A stretch of DNA of 64,000 nt from Ceriagrion tenellum (Eukaryota; Arthropoda; Insecta; Odonata; Coenagrionidae), in contig OY720643.1 of the NCBI GenBank assembly GCA_963169105.1, positions 101,071,697-101,135,696 on the forward strand, given 5' to 3'. A program made the translations under genes and the position numbers. Shown here one piece after another: positions 45,831-58,237 of the stretch; position 1 is the stretch's first letter, and the number at the start of each line of letters is the position of its first letter. The notes under the pieces are model-generated. The model was not told the origin of the DNA, ran no database searches, and saw only the letters and a list, made by a program, of their open reading frames with translations.

Positions 45831-46140
45831 AGAGTAGACGAAGGGGTGGTTTTTGGGGGAAAGGGGTGTGTGTTTTCCCTGAATTTGCAGTGGGACCCGG
45901 TAAGGGGAATGCGAGTGAGTGGGAGGACTAAAGCATGCCGCTTGAATTAAACTCCTCATCTACTACTCTACCTCCGCTTGATGAAATGCCGAGTCCGCTC
46001 CGTGTGCACAGCCACCCCACCCCCGCCCCCCGCACCTCTTTACCTCTCCCTCCACCCACCCACAATCTGAAACCTTACCCCAGCCTAAATCCTCACTCAC
46101 CAACTCTCCCTCTTCCAGTCCTTCCACCCTACCCTTAAAG
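45800..46140. repeat. Purine-rich then pyrimidine-rich blocks
   Basis: Purine-dominated plus strand at about 45,800-45,930 is followed by C/T-dominated sequence at about 45,960-46,135. The adjacent open frames (67-90 codons) are low-complexity and not called. Confidence 0.5.
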
Positions 46141-47834
46141 CTCAAGCCTCACGGCACAGGTTCCTCTATAAAAGCTACTCTTTAATTGCGGCATTTTTCC
46201 TCAATATTGTATATACATCGTGTGAGATGCGGATAGTACGACTTCTCCTACTTAATTAAGCCAGTAACGAGTCTTACCTGATCAACCTCCAGCAATGGGA
46301 TATCCGGAAATATGATAGCTTTTCCAGGATTGTGAGAGACGGAACCAGGATGCTGGCTAACAAGTATAATAATGATCATATTTCTTGAGTTTTGGTGTAA
46401 CTCCTCGCTTGATTTATACTTTATGATACGGCACTCGTTCACCACTTGTTTCTGAATTCTAAGTTAAGCCAGGTGGGTTCAGCCAGCAACTCCCATGCCC
46501 CAATTCTAATGTATTTGTTGAAAACAGGAAAATGGATTTGGCTCATGAAAATGCATTTACGATGTCATCCCCCAAGAAATATTTCAGTCACGAGATTTCC
46601 GAATTCAAAGCAGGGAGAGGCGATGTGGAGGCAAAGCGCTGGTCATTATATCAATATAAAATCGCAGTAGAAGAATATTTATCCTGAGAATCAAACTAAC
46701 CAGGTTATCTGCCTCAAAACTCATTGGGCATTTATAAAAGCAGCTTACACGACCTCAAATAGTTTGCGGAAAAAATAACCCTTTAAATTTGACCGTACAG
46801 AAATTGAATTCCCTGAAATTTTTTTGGTAATCTAATTGACCACACGGCGATTTTCAAAAAGTTTATTTCCGCCAGAAATAAGCGAATATTTCCCATAATT
46901 TCTCTGTGGGCTGATTGCACAAACATTAAACAATGATATTGATAGTACAGGATCTATTAAGCTATGGACCTCTTTGCTTGATTCCGGTAGTAATAACTAT
47001 AGCTTCCATTACTTATTCGCAAATAGTTATCGTTCGAAATGCTTGATTAACTTTCCCTCAGCCCGATAAATTAAAATTTGTTTACCCTCGGCTGTAGGCA
47101 TACAAAATTACTTGAACATATTTATTAGTTAGCCACCACAATTCAATAAATGCGTTATTTTCCACGTAATATTTCCCTTATCAAGTATTATTAAGGCTTC
47201 CAAGAGGTTTATCGTACATCCACCATGTGTGTCATTCGTAAGTATTTACCTTAATTGCATTATAAGATGGAAAGGGGATGTGGCAAAGTATTTACCAATA
47301 ACTAATATTCCCAACTGGAGAGAGTTCGAAAAAGATAGAATTGGCGTTAACTGTTGAAAAAGCTAAAACCCATGGAGGGTTGTAGCACTCAAGAAAGAAG
47401 AGAAGAAGTATGTAGCCTTAATAAAACTTTTATAACTACTTCATTGGAGCTTACTTAGTAATGTGGGCTCTACTCCTTCACCTGTTCAAGAGCCTTATGC
47501 ACTCATTGTATTCACCCTACCCTCGTCTTCGCCTTCCCACCCTAACGACGGCACCATAACAACCAACATGGTCCTGCAATGTATTCCCTTTCCAGCCCCC
47601 TCATTCCCCGCATGCCTTCGTATCCTCCTCGTAGATCTGCTCATTATTCCGGACGCTCGTATGCTCAGTGTCCCATGGCAAACCCAACACACCCTTGCTC
47701 TGGCTTTCACAAAATCTGCACCATCCACTTTCACCATCATCTACATAACGTGCAAACCCCGCCTGGAGAATGAGGGTGATTGGGAGGAGTGAATTTCCAC
47801 ACAAGAAATCACGTGAATTGCATCCAACAACGGT
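46141..47834. other. Unassigned DNA
   Basis: No recognisable gene. At 47,463-47,804, three frames on both strands are open for 64-109 codons. The minus strand reads SGWCRFCESQ and VCWVCHG in different frames, but no family can be assigned. Confidence 0.5.
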
Positions 47835-48029
47835 TTTGCAAAAGATTATCTACGCGGCCACCTCCCTTAAGCGGTTAATTCTCTAACCGGCCGATCGGGC
47901 CGGCTTATCGGGCACGGAACGAACTCCGCATACATCTAAGCATTGAAAATTTACCCTCCTTTCAGCGGTCACCTCTTTAGGCGGTCATTCACCCGTGGGT
48001 CCGGTGGTTGCTTAATACAGGTTACACTG
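47835..48029. mobile_element. Pogo-like MITE, copy 2
   Basis: The right end, read on the minus strand, begins CAGTGTAACCTGTATTAAGC. The left end has AAAAGATTATCTACGCGGCC. Inside are GCGGCCACCTCCCTTAAGCG, a CCGGCC/GGCCGG hairpin around GATCG, and GCGGTCACCTCTTTAGGCGG. It aligns with the reverse complement of 27,826-28,014, including the shared GGGTCCGGTGGT and GCAATGAAAATTTTCCCTCC-like segments. It is non-autonomous, with diverged ends. Confidence 0.65.
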
Positions 48030-48310
48030 TGATCGTCAATATGAGTTTATGAATTAATCAGGAGCAAGCATTATTGAAAGTTATCGTTTGGAAAGAAATT
48101 CAAGAGAGATTCACTATTAGAACTCGTTAGCTGATTAATGTAAGGGGTAAGGTAAACAATGCAACAAGATTACTTGAAGTGCGTTCATCCAATCTCAATG
48201 GCTGCTCCTACGACCTCCATTTTTCAGCTCAGTACTTGAACGATATAGTTTTCACACTGTAATGAACGAAGTAGGAACTTTCTCGGGTTCCCCAATGAGT
48301 TAATGATACC

Positions 48311-48342
48311 CAGCGTTTCGACGTCCATAAAGGCAGTTTCAT
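48311..48342 (-). other. Hairpin module ending CGAAACGCTGG
   Basis: On the minus strand it reads ATGAAACTGCCTTTATGG, then ACGTCGAAACGCTG. The CGAAACG closing motif is shared with the modules at 28.26 and 31.3 kb. The stem is shorter and less certain. Confidence 0.35.
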
Positions 48343-49167
48343 AACACCGAATTCAACTACCCTGAACACGATGTCCGAGTCGGACGTCGATCAATTGGCC
48401 AACGTGGAGACTTTCACACGAAGGGAAACCCAAGAATTTAGTTTACGAATTCAAGAATTTCGTTCCAAGAACCAAAGAATTTAGTTCCAAGTTTACTAAT
48501 CTCATTAGCCGGGATAAAAACAAATCGTACTCGATATAAAAGAAACTTTCCAAAATAATGAAAAAATAGCAGCCCTCCACTGACATAGTTTAACTTTACA
48601 AATAATTCCAAAGTACATTATTTAATTTTCATCAGCTCATTACGTACAAGTCAACAGGGTCTGTGCCACATCTTTATATATCCTCTAACAATTAGCACAT
48701 CAAGAATCTAACAATAAACTAAAATTAATGTTCCATTACATAGAGATTAAAATACCATTACTTAAGCTAGCATCAGTATCAAACAATAATTACGTAAATG
48801 CAGCATCATATCTTTATTATGTCAAGCCTTCGAAACTGACTTTAAAAAAGGAAATTTGAAAAGTTTGATCCCTTGTATACGCTATAAACATACTTCGAAA
48901 TGGAGACATAACCTGCTTACGTAAAAAATTTGGATTTTTGAATGGTATCAGTTAATTACACCTAGATAAGCTCATGATGATTCAAAGAAGTTTCTTTTTG
49001 GTAATGCATATATTATCGCTGATGCAACCGAATCCACACTAATCCTCCGCATTGGAACTTAAGTTCTATCTTTCAAATAACTTTGCTAGAGACGAGCAGT
49101 GTTCGGTTGTGGAGAATGGTCAACGTAATGGCCAATAGTATTTTCCTTTCCTCGCAATCGTATTATT
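48343..49167. other. Unassigned A+T-rich DNA
   Basis: Nothing recognisable. Confidence 0.6.
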
Positions 49168-49296
49168 GTTAAAATATTCTAAGATGGCTGGTTAAATCGA
49201 TGAAACTACCACGAGAAAAATTCGCCCTGGATCGGGAACCTCACCACGGACCTTTGGTTAGTTGGACCAATGTACAGACCACTACGCTATCCGGAC
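49168..49296 (-). mobile_element. tRNA-derived SINE copy, head and body
   Basis: On the minus strand it reads GTCCGGATAGCGTAGTGGTC (A-box region) then GTGAGGTTCCCGATCCAGGG (B-box region), followed by GCGAATTTTTCTCGTGGTAG and a body ending TTAGAATATTTT. The two copies just downstream share these blocks. The head is tRNA-like but degenerate. Confidence 0.65.
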
Positions 49297-49345
49297 TCCC
49301 AAATTCTAATGGCAATTTTAGTGAATATAAGGGTACTAGATCTTA

Positions 49346-49514
49346 GGCCCTTGTGGTCCATCAATGATGGCACCGCAAGGGAGAAGACGGCTTCAACGAA
49401 GCCATACCCAAGCGACAGTAACCTTCACCAGCACTTATGTCGTGCTTGGTCAAGTGAAAATATTCTAATATAGCATATGAAATAGTATGATGAAATTGCC
49501 ACGAGAAAAATTTC
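49346..49514 (-). mobile_element. SINE copy, body only
   Basis: On the minus strand it starts within the body (GAAATTTTTCTCGTGGCAA) and continues through TTAGAATATTTTCACTTG, GACCAAGCACGACATAAG, TGGGTATGGCTTCGTTGAAG and CATCATTGATGGACCACAAG. It lacks the tRNA head, so it is 5' truncated, and it shows more of the 3' body than the neighbouring copy. Confidence 0.6.
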
Positions 49515-49519
49515 AAGTA

Positions 49520-49583
49520 GCAAACCAAATGTCCGTAGTTCGATTTCCAGTCCAGGCCGAATTATCTCGAGGCAATTTCATCG
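49520..49583 (+). mobile_element. SINE fragment in opposite orientation
   Basis: GTCCGTAGTTCGATTTCCAG and GGCCGAATTATCTCGAGGCA correspond to the B-box and the block just after it in the copy at 49,168. It is on the plus strand, next to the truncated minus copy, so the two make a 17-bp inverted match (ATGAAATTGCC.CGAGA against its complement) around a short spacer. Confidence 0.6.
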
Positions 49584-49590
49584 TAGTCTA

Positions 49591-52500
49591 ATAGTTAATG
49601 ACGAAAATAAATCGAAGTGAAAACCCCATCGATCACACCTGTATGCCATGATCAACCGCGAGTACTAGAAAGCTCATAAATCTTTTCTATTCTAGCTTCT
49701 CTTCCAGGACCTCGAACTCAATGTTACCGGCGCGTCCCAGCGCCCACTAGCTCAAACACCCACACCACACCCGACATCACCCAGCCCTGACGAACGCACA
49801 AACCTGCGATTCTTCTCCCTCAGCCCGCTTCTCCCAGCATTTCCACCCTCTCCCACGAGCAAAACCATCCACAATTGAATAAACCCAACCTCCCACCAAA
49901 AGCAAACACACACGCACAACGCAAAGCGCACGATACCCACACGTTCCCAACGTTCGCGACGAACGCACGTAGGCCTTTCCCCTCTCATTTCCCCCACCGC
50001 CTTAACCCCTTCCACAGTCCACGCAAAACCCTACCCATGAAGTGCACATCTCCATTTAGAACCGGAGAGCAAGCCCACTACGAATGTCTCCCTTTAAAAA
50101 AAATATACAGCCCTCCTCCTCTTCTCCCTACCCACCCTACGTGCCCACCACTATCTCCCCGTTTTGAACCCTAAAAAACCACCCTCCCTCAAACTCACAC
50201 TTTTTATCCCATGACTCGCCTCCTTCGCATCAGCATTTGGAACCAACCTCTTTCCGCAACACGACGACAGGGAGTACGTCTGGATGGACGACGCAAAGTC
50301 GACCAGCATGCTGGAAGCGGAAATAATATTGATGGGCGGATAAGAAAAACGCAAAATTAAAACCCTTTTTTCAGTTTTTCAAAAAAACGTTCTCATAAAA
50401 AAGTGAAAATTTAAGTGAGAAAAATTACGAGGAACGTAGAATAATAGGTTTGGCAGCTCATCAATAGTCAGAGTCTTTTCAAATAATCTGTAAAATAAGC
50501 ATTAAAAAATACATACTAACTGTATTTCAAATTTAAAAAAATGATGACATTGAAATCAAAAGAAATGACTCTGCTACCTCACAGTTGTTCTTAGGTCTCT
50601 AAATTTAATCGCGAATCTCCCAACTAATGGAATATTGCGAGGACGCAAACGAGAAGCTACGCAAGAGAAAAATTACGTCCTTTCCAAAACAGGCGTCGAT
50701 GTTGCAAGTTCGTTGCTATTCTGCGGTGATAATCATAATGTTAGAAATGTTTTCCCGATTCCTCCAGAAAATATTCCTCCGACCACGTAAAATCCGCATA
50801 AAATGCGATTAGCAAAATATGTCATTGGGTACATGAGTTAATTCCTGATTTGGAGAAGGGACTATGAAGCCTGGAATGTTAGGTGAGACGAATTCAGGTA
50901 CATAACCCCGAAGTAGTCTAAAATCACTGACCAACCCCCAATACCGTCTACGGTTAAATAAAATATTTTCAAAAATTTCACATATACAGTAATTCATTCA
51001 ACTCATTTTTTTAGTTAAAGCACGATTCACACAACAAATGATCCAAACCAATACCTCGTAGGACAGCCGCAATTTCATATTGAAGACGGAACCCAGTATG
51101 ATCGATGTCGATAGTATCACATGAGAGGCATTTTCATTCAAATCATAACACATGTCTATCAAAATATTAAATTAACCAATTTACGACAGCAGGCGACCAA
51201 ACATGAAATAGGACATTTTAATTATTGTTGATCTTGGATCCTGAAATTAACTAAAAGCCAAAAGAAGGTATGGGTGACACTGATTTCAAAAAGTGAATAT
51301 CGCACTGGGTGCTTAAAAGCTAACTTGAGTGGCCGTGGGCCACTAGGGTCCTACTGGGAGCTAATAGCAACGAAGTACCAATAAAAAATCAAGTATCTCG
51401 GCCAGTATGAACACCGCTGGCACCCATGGCACATCTAAGGAAATCTAAGAATAACCGGTGTACATCGTCAATTCAAAGACCAATGCACTGCCTGATAAAC
51501 AAACACGTTGAACAACCTATGCTATGCAAATGCAGAAAATAGAAAAAAGGATATGAATGGTAGATTTGTTTACTCAGCGAAGACCTGTATAGGAGAAATA
51601 CAATCGATATTGAACGACCTTACATTCCAACTAAAGAGAGTACAATAGATACGTACCTTCACAAGGAAACGTAATAAAAATTTTTTGGATAAAATGTAGT
51701 CTTTTCGAAAGAAATAAAACGTGAAATAAGGAGAAAAAAGCTTCACTCATCACTAAAAAAGATCCGGAGCAGAAGGGGTTCCAGGGCCCGGCCAAATCGT
51801 GCCTCTTGAACTACCCCAAGCCTCAAGAGGAGAAAGTGGGCACTAAGAGGAAAGAATGTAAAAGTACGAGCCCAGCTTACGGCCCGTCATTTATATATAT
51901 GCCGCACGCGTACGTAGGCAAATATCCGTTCCTAGAGAGTTACGCAGTGGTCCTTTCTGCTTTCACTTCCCCTCCCTACCCCTAACCTTCACTATTTCCC
52001 GGGCAATCCGCGCGAGTTTGTGGCTTTTTCCACAGAGACCTTCAAATTTTTCCTTCCCGCCACAAAACCACGTGATGTCGCCATTTTAATGCATTCATTA
52101 AACAATGCTGTTGACTCGTCGTCATGGCGAATGGAGTTTTCCCTGGGCAAGTTTTCCTCCCCCCTCTTCTCTATTCTCTGTTGCATGTGCGCACGCATAC
52201 ACAAAGAGCGAATTTTATATAACCCTCTACTCTCGAATAGTGGCAGCCACGACCACCACCACCGCCGCCGCCGAGGCCCGGCGGAATATTTTATCCCACA
52301 AAATGTTTAGGCTTGCGGCCCCTTTGTGCTCCTTCGCACGCGTTCAACTGTTTTACTGGGCTCCGTCCAAAATGCCAACCATTTTCCTCGTGGACGAGAT
52401 ATGCGTCTGAGTTCTACTTGCAAATATGCATACTAATGTTTCCATTGTAATATTTTCAAATTCATTGCACCTGATTTTAAAGTAACGTATTGACAAGATT

Positions 52501-54136
52501 CGGAATGCAAAACGCGAAAAGAGTGCATTTCACTTGCCTGATACATTGGCTATAGTGATAATAACCGGCTCGTTTTACTCCAAAACTATTTATACGTTCC
52601 AAGCCTCATAAGTTAAAAAAAAGTAATTATAGTAAGTATCATTAGAAAAACCCAAGATTCAGTAAAACTATTACTGTATGGGAATTTAAAAAATAATGGT
52701 AAAATATTTCATATGCGCAGACGGAAATGATTTCAATAAAACTCAAATTTCATGGGAGACAAATACAGAATGGATGACATTAAGCAAAACAAAATGTATC
52801 TATAATAATCGTTCGGAAAAGAGGGCACCAATTAAAAGGATCAAAGAAATAAATAAAGATTTAAAAGAAACACTATAACAAAAGAAAAAACAGCAGAAAA
52901 AATTATTTATAGAGATCATAAGTTAAAACTAAAAAGGAACTTAGGCATGAGAAAGAAAAAAAAACAGGTTCGAAGTGATGTGAATAGAGAAAAATCTCAA
53001 AGAGAAAATACGAAAGAATATGGGAGGCAAAAGAAACAGTAAAGCAAATGGAATTCCAACTGAAGCATCGTCTCTTAACGATTTAGATCAATGCATATTA
53101 GACTTCCGAAATACGGCAATTTTCGACTGAACCATGTACATTATTTTATTTCTGTTATTTATTCATTAAAAACTGTAATGTGTTGGTAGAACGATGCCCT
53201 GTATGTATCGATGCATATCAAGGAATCACTATGACCATTTGAGCAACCTTCCGTCTACCATAAAGCCGCTCCATCGACCGTAAAGCCGCTTAAAAAGAAG
53301 TAAACCGCGGCACCGTTGATAGTGAGCAGGTATTTTCACTTTGATGCACATGCGAGAAAAACTGCCCGATTGACTTAATAATATGAATAAAATAATATTT
53401 TTAAAAAGTGGCAGCATTAGAATAGCCACGCGGAGACGCTTCTTAAAAACGTTATTGCTGGTCCTACCCAACACTACCAGAGAATGCAAATACTTGTTTC
53501 CGAGAGAATTTCCTTCATAGGCAACTCTCTTCACTGGAGATATACGCATTTTCTATTTCACGTCTCAGTAAGTATCTTATTGTCACGACATCAAGTGCAC
53601 TTATGTTGGACACGCATGAAAATAAAAGATAAGAAAAAATAATTGCCATCTTCAACCACGTAACTAATTTACGTGTCAATAAGCATACACAATGAAAGAA
53701 CTAATCTTATAAAATGGGAGACTGCACAAATTCTTCCAATACAGCTTTTCACAGGTGAAAAGTGTACCATCGTGCCTGTATGTGACATTTTCTCAGAAAA
53801 AGAAACGACGAATCGAAACTAACAGAGCTTGCCCACACTTCTACGGTTTAACTTACAGGCATTAAATATTCATGCCACAGAAAAAAAATCAGCTGCAGGT
53901 TTGTTAGCTTATGCTTTTCATACGTTTTCTCCCAAGAATGTCTTTCGCAGATTTCAACATCCTCATTGAATGGAATTTCATTAATGAATTTTGGAAAAAA
54001 ATTCCTTTTTAACGTAAGGTTTTAGGTCACATCCGGTATTAAGTATCTTCCGATGCAATCTACAAATTGACTCCTGTTCCTATGGAGGAGGCAAGTAGGA
54101 ACCATACATGTATCTCAGAAGTTGTCAGCATGCTTC
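49591..54136. other. Unassigned DNA with C-rich and GC-rich blocks
   Basis: No recognisable gene. A C-rich plus-strand block covers about 49,740-50,170. A 99-codon plus frame and an 87-codon minus frame across it are low-complexity. A minus-strand 67-codon frame at 50,151-50,354 is unrecognised. A near-duplicated TAAAGCCGCT string occurs at 53,261-53,290. A-rich sequence dominates 52,880-53,050. Confidence 0.5.
51880..52410 (+). promoter_or_regulatory. CpG-richer block with TATA-like motif
   Basis: GCCCGTCATTTATATATATG at about 51,882-51,902 is followed by GCCGCACGCGTACGTAGGC. Further down are ACCACCACCACC and GCCGCCGCCG trinucleotide runs (about 52,250-52,275). Overlapping 96- and 101-codon frames (52,020-52,410) have no family signature. 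It could be a promoter with a first exon of a fast-evolving gene, but nothing downstream supports it. Confidence 0.2.
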
Positions 54137-54325
54137 ATCATCATTGGTCGTTTAATCCTGAGATTGGTCGACTGCAGCCCTCCACCCTTCCCTATCTAAT
54201 GCTAGTTCCCTAATCTACGGGTATCTTACCCTGTGTATTTTCCTATTATTTGGTTCATGAACTTATTCCTGGGTCTTCCTCTGAGGACTTCTCCCTCCAT
54301 GTTACCTTCAATTATGTTCTTCACA
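54137..54325 (-). pseudogene. C-terminal end of LINE RT with ATG tail
   Basis: On the minus strand it reads HVKNIIEGNMEGEVLRGRPR and NKFMNQI, then a rearranged stretch, then ELALDREGWRAAVDQSQD and a stop. It ends in tandem ATG/TGA triplets (plus-strand CATCATCATT). It is closely similar at DNA level to the end of the fragment at 62,885-63,052, so both derive from one family. Only the last ~190 bp were copied. Confidence 0.85.
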
Positions 54326-57300
54326 TGCTTGGAGTACTCCATATTTAAATGCATTCAAATGCCGATATCAAAGCCCGTTAAAATGATGTTCCGTTTTATC
54401 CAGTTAGGCACGGGCCCTCATGTTATAGCTGCACCAAACCATTTTTGCCCATGCAAAGGAGCTTTGGAATTCGAAAATCACACCGATCTCCACAGAAAAG
54501 GAAGCTTTACGATATAAATAATTTTACCTAACCATGTCCAAGAAGGAAGAAAGACAACATAAAATACCACATTTTTTCGCAATTCTTTTTCGTACGTAAG
54601 CCTTCCTTATCATTCTCTTTTAATTTACTGCCTTTTTGAATATCCAAAGGGGGTCTCATAGCCCAAATTACCTCCGAAAATTGAGGGTTTAGTATCCTTT
54701 AAGGGACAAATTTTTATGCGATGAAAAATACAATCCTCTCGGATTATATGAATTCATTACTCCTTTCAATTTATTAAGTAGAGCTAAAAATGTAGAGTCA
54801 TTTCCTCTCAAAAGCTCTCACTAAGGATGTCCTTAATGAAGTCTGAGGCAGATTAAATGCTCAAGGTATCCACACACACACGAGATCGCCTTAAACACTT
54901 TATAGCCCCGCTAAGTTAGCCGATTCGGAAGTATCGATTAATTAAGCTACAAATCTAGGGCAACTAACTCGAGAGCTATCAAGTTAATCAGTTAATCAAC
55001 TGGTTCAATGGCTTTTACAGACGGCAATCTTTGATCAGTGACTACGAGTCCCGACAGAAATCATTTTCAGGAAAATGTCTCACCTTCAATTTAAAATCTC
55101 TTTTCAGTTATTTTTCTGGAAAGCTGGAATTTGATACCTACATTACTTTGAAATTAAATTACAATTAATTTTCCATTTAATTATACTCCTTTGTAGGGAA
55201 TTCAAAGAGGATTTTGTCCCTTATTTATCCAGCCATCGTGGTACATTTCCCTTCCATTTAGGGACTATTTTACGGATTAATGGCCAAAAATTCAGTTCAG
55301 TTTCATCCCGCTCCCATCATAAATTTTCCATCGTTCCAAAGTTTTAATTAGAACAGAACAAAACTAAAAAAATCCTTAGGTGAAAAATCAGTAGATGGCT
55401 TCATAACGAGTGATTTCCCGAAGAATTTTTTGAATTTGAATTTTTGAATTTGAATAATTTGAATTACATTCTTGATATTTTCTCTGACTGGGTTTAGATG
55501 ACTACATTGCAGAATCGCTGGACTGGACAGCGTTACCGCAACCAGATATTGCTTTTACATAGCCTTAAACACTTTGGAGGAATATGGTTAGTTATCTCTC
55601 CCATATACAATGTATATATAGAACATTATAGACAAGAAACTGAGCGGAAAATTGTAGTCCATGTGGTTGCCAGTAGTAGAAAGCAGCGCATTACAGGAAA
55701 AAATTCCTGTAGGCATGTACTGCTTGATGAATAAATAGCATAGTTATGTGGGTGGAATAGAGGCTCACTTAGCATAGACCTCAACTCCTTCACCTGACCC
55801 TGTCACTTGGTATTTAAGGATAGAAACTTTCAACCGAACCATAAATAGGTGCATAAAATATTAACAAAAAGATAAGAATAATACTAAGTTTACACAAAAA
55901 TTCAGCAATTCACTCTTCACAAAAAAATATACTTGCAATTAGGGAAGTGAAAACGCTCATCCATAACGCGTGTGCTCGGGTTATCGCCATTCTTCAATTA
56001 CGATCACTAGAGCGATGGCGTGATTGTCATTCTTCGAGTTAAGTCATACTTCGGCTTTAAATGACTATAGTCTTAATGGATGAAGAGCGCTGCTAGAACG
56101 TTAAGGGCAAGCATTCACCTCCTAATGCAGGTTGCTATTATTTACAACGATGACTAAACGGGCAATTAGTACTGTGAAACCACCCCATGAAAGACATGAA
56201 ATCGCATAACCACTTTCCCTCCACATAATCATGCATTCTCAAAATAAAGTAACATTAAAGCATATAAAATGCTAATCACATTTAAAATAATAACGTTTAT
56301 GGAAAATAATAAAGGATTTTCCCCCTCAACATTACTAAAAAAATCCAATGCGGGAACACAAATGTGCTATACAAATCTGCTAGACCTGCAGATACAGATG
56401 CTAATATAAGTAAAACATTAAAACATAGAACGCTACGTTATCCCTAGAAAATTTGAGAAGCATTAGATTGGTTTTTGCGAACATATCTTCTCAAACTGTG
56501 TCCAGGCCCTTCTCTCTCAGAGAGTGGCTACTGCCGAGACGGTTTGCATGATTGGTGGAATACTATGGGAAGGTTCCCGGAAACTGAGGCCATTTGCGTC
56601 ATCAAGGATATTTGAGTAGGTCGACTAAGGTATGGATTACATAGGAGAGAGGTAGAAGTAATGAGGGGGACTCTCCTCATTCGCAAACTCTTAGACGAAA
56701 GGAGTCAAGCGGTGACAGTTCTAGGTCCCGATGCAAAGAACCGGGTACCCACTGCATGTGCCCTCCAAAAAACACCCAATTAGACTAATTGCAAAGGAGG
56801 ATTTAGACGCCTTAGTTAATCTAAATGCGCCCTAAGATGTTCAAAGGCACACTCCTTTCGGAGAGTGCGATAGACACCCCGAAAAAGCAGACAGTTCGTT
56901 AACTAAGAAGCCCACCGGATAAGAATTTAACTAGGAATAACCACCTCAGGAATTTAGACTTTACTTCGTATTGAATGAAATTAAGCTCTCATCTCTAAAA
57001 TGTAGCAAAACCAGGTTTGAACAGAACTTTGATGTCATCAGTAGATTCCAATGATACAATTAGAAATTCAGAGATCATATCCGCCGATTAAGGAAGCTCA
57101 CTGAAATTAGATTTGCAACCAATATGATTTAAATCGTACCATATAAAAGGTTTAATCGCATCCCATCTAAGAATTGAACCAATTATTAGTAATAAAAATA
57201 TAATTAAGTACGATACTTAATTCCATCCGATTCTTCATCTAATACGAGTACACTTCTAAGTAAAATTAAAATAAAAAATTGCTCAAGCAATCACGATGAA

Positions 57301-58208
57301 ATGTTACCTATATCGCGCATGTTTCAGGTATAAACAAAAAATTAAGCGGGATATGTTTGATCTAAGAGATAATAAATTAAGCTGGACTACAGAAAAAAAT
57401 TCGAAGCAATCAATGAAAAAGATGGAAATCAGTGGCGATTTCATTGAGTCACTTTATTTTTACCTCTTTATAATATGATTATATACACCAAGTATGGTGA
57501 GACCTCCACTAAGTTGCGCGGTTAAGTTTTATTTTTGATTTCATAGCGTTAAATTTCAGCCAAATACAATATATTGTAGTTTTGATTGCCCATAATATAA
57601 GCACCCATTCTGTTCACTTATTTTTGATAGAGACTGGCATGTGCCGTAGCGGAGAAGGTATCAACTGGTGGCTTGCGACGGTGTAATTTGCAACAACGAT
57701 CAAAAATTTAAATTTTAAATTGGTCATAATACACCTATAGATAAAAGTACGATCCAATCGAAGATTGCCCTCCAGAAATAGGCATTAAAACGAAGAATAC
57801 ATCTTTAATTTGTAAATTTATGTCATGTCCATGCAAGGAAGGCTGCGTTAAATTTTAAACAGACCACATCATTATATGCCGACCGGGAACATCGGTATGA
57901 GTCAGAGCCATACAATGAATGGACAACTAGCGCTTATCAGCTAACGTGGTCAAAAAAATCACGTCAGAAAACTGAGCGACGGCTGCATTCATCAAAGAAC
58001 TCCTCTTAATGACATGGAAAATAGAAATTTTATCAGGAAAGGGGAAGTTTTATAGCTAAGGTGGTGACATTATAACTGATTTAAAATTTGAATAATGATA
58101 AAATAATCACCATAATCATTCTAATTTACTCTCCAACTCTTGACGCTCTCGACCTATAGTATATCAGATTCCACAATGGATTGGTTCAACTGGTAAATGA
58201 TGAGAAAA
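54326..58208. other. Unassigned DNA
   Basis: No recognisable gene. A short CA run (ACACACACAC) lies near 54,871. A 78-codon plus frame at 55,498-55,734 is unrecognised. A weak resemblance to the 3' end of the 17.6 kb SINE (TGACGCAAATGGCCTCAG, minus strand) occurs near 56,590-56,605. Confidence 0.5.
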
Positions 58209-58237
58209 GCCAGTACCACCATACCAACCCGTTCCCC
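58209..58237 (-). mobile_element. SINE head fragment
   Basis: On the minus strand, GGGAACGGGTTGGTATGGTG followed by GTACTGGC closely matches the first ~35 bases of the SINE at 17,645 (GGGATCGGGTTGGTGTGGTG ... GTACTGGC), with a few bases missing. The similarity fades after that, so only the A-box end remains or is detectable. Confidence 0.5.

Noticed and set aside
47463..47804. 109-codon plus frame and minus frames with Cys pairs
   Set aside because: CRFC and WVCHG lie in different frames and do not form a recognisable zinc-binding or retroelement motif.
53255..53295. TAAAGCCGCT repeats as a relative of the 12 kb MITE ends
   Set aside because: The match is only ~10 bp (the MITE has TAAAGCGGC) and no inverted partner is nearby.
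56575..56605. 3' end of the 17.6 kb SINE on the minus strand
   Set aside because: Similarity is limited to about 18 bases (ACGCAAATGGCCTCAG), and the adjoining sequence does not align clearly.
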